Assembly (NCBI RefSeq): GCF_008831285.2
Contig: NC_045145.1
Location: forward strand, 19,220,802-19,280,801
Length of the DNA stretch: 60,000 nt
Direction of reading: 5' to 3'
From: Nymphaea colorata
Lineage: Eukaryota; Streptophyta; Magnoliopsida; Nymphaeales; Nymphaeaceae
Shown here: piece after piece, positions 59,096 through 60,000 of the stretch
Numbering within the stretch: position 1 is the first letter of the stretch
Layout: each line of letters starts with the position of its first letter
Program-made: the position numbers and the translations under genes
Notes under the pieces: generated by a model
Told to the model about the DNA's origin: nothing
Seen by the model: only the letters and a program-made list of their open reading frames with translations
The model's database searches: none

Positions 59096-60000
59096 ATGTG
59101 TGTTCATCACATTTTATGAACTTTTTTTATTGAAAGCAAACTGAAATTTCAAAAGTTATTGCAAAAGAGGGGCAAAGCACGCCCTGGATCGTATGGGAAT
59201 AAGAGGTTGCAACTCTTTTTGGAGAAGTGGCAGAACAATTGTTCCTTCCAAGCAGCCGCTTGAATATTCTTCTAGAATGGAATGCTTGAACAATGCGATT
59301 TCGATTGTTTTATATTGACGAAATCGGTACACAAAGGTATATTTTTAACCAGTTTCTTTTACCAAGAGCAAATGCCCGTTTCATGCTTTCTTGATGAATA
59401 ATATGTTTTTTTTTAGGCTCGAAATACAAAGAATCGTAAACAATCAATCGTCTAAGGTCGGCAATTGCTCTTTAGCGGCGAGAAAGGATTCTTACGTCGT
59501 GAATTAAATCACAACCCACATGATCAAATCCCAAGAGAATGTGAAAAATGAAGCTAGCAAAATTTAAAATGGCCAGTACCTACCGTTAGGAAGTATAAAA
59601 TGTGCAGAGATTATTGATGATCTCCGGAGCTGTTGCCTCCTCTTTTTTTTAATTTCACGAACAGTTGGATCCACCAAAGCAAGATAAACAGTCAAATGAT
59701 TAGTTGCTTTACAGAGTCTGATTTTCTAAGACCCTTGTCAGGGATATCAGTAGCCTCGAGATCAAATTGGTTGGAACACATAAAATATTGAGTGTGCTCC
59801 AAAAAATGACCTGTTCTTCAAATCGGACTCGGAGCGAACCCACTGGACAACCACGATCTGGTGGACTCGAGACTTTAGTATTTAATTTCAGAGGACCAGA
59901 GCCACACGCATATGTGAGTGTAAACGTGGCCGTGTTCCAACTTCAACTGGTAACCAGAGGAATTGAATGATCCAGCCCACTGTAAAGATGGACCACTCGG
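59096..60000. other. no supported gene at the right edge
   Basis: Mixed sequence. The plus-strand frame at 59,767-59,970 has no recognisable motif. Confidence 0.3.

Noticed and set aside
59767-59970. 67-codon plus-strand frame near the right edge
   Set aside because: No motif, no promoter context and length expected by chance.

Overview
This is repeat-rich, AT-rich nuclear DNA of a seed plant. The evidence is remnants of Ty1/copia and Ty3/gypsy retrotransposons, long AT and GA microsatellites, and a small gene for a secreted hevein-like (chitin-binding) antimicrobial peptide in tandem copies. The sequence does not identify the species. There are no bacterial operons, and most open frames of 60-110 codons are chance frames in non-coding or transposon-derived DNA.

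Layout. 1-1,810: left flank with exon-like stretches of an unrecognised minus-strand gene. 1,816-51,559: four tandem copies (A-D) of one large composite unit. Unit A is 1,816-17,191, B is 17,192-30,075, C is 30,076-42,908, and D is 42,909-51,559 (truncated). A and D are clearly diverged. A 12.83-kb segment (19,498-32,329) is repeated almost without change at 32,330-45,164, so it is a very recent tandem duplication by unequal crossing over, or an assembly duplication. 51,560-55,100: AT-rich non-coding DNA resembling the non-coding part of an LTR retrotransposon. 55,102-55,740: a broken Ty3/gypsy integrase fragment on the minus strand. 55,760-60,000: mixed low-copy DNA with small transposon-like pieces and no gene I can support.

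Inside each unit the order is: (i) a minus-strand copia RNase H tail running into the first bases of an LTR; (ii) a degenerate array of roughly 60-bp repeats; (iii) a plus-strand copia reverse-transcriptase remnant holding an AT microsatellite; (iv) the hevein-like peptide gene on the minus strand; (v) a second RNase H tail and array; (vi) a conserved segment of about 2.3 kb with a GA microsatellite; (vii) another array and a second reverse-transcriptase start (present once in A, twice in B and C); (viii) a non-coding stretch with further RNase H tails.

The gene I am most confident of is the hevein-like peptide precursor. It is intact at 20,092-20,322, 32,924-33,154 and 45,752-45,982 (76 residues each, same mature peptide). 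In unit A (4,253-4,381) only the signal-peptide half survives, because about 0.5 kb including the whole cysteine-rich domain is deleted. The locus reads as a defence-peptide gene amplified in tandem together with a mosaic of copia fragments.
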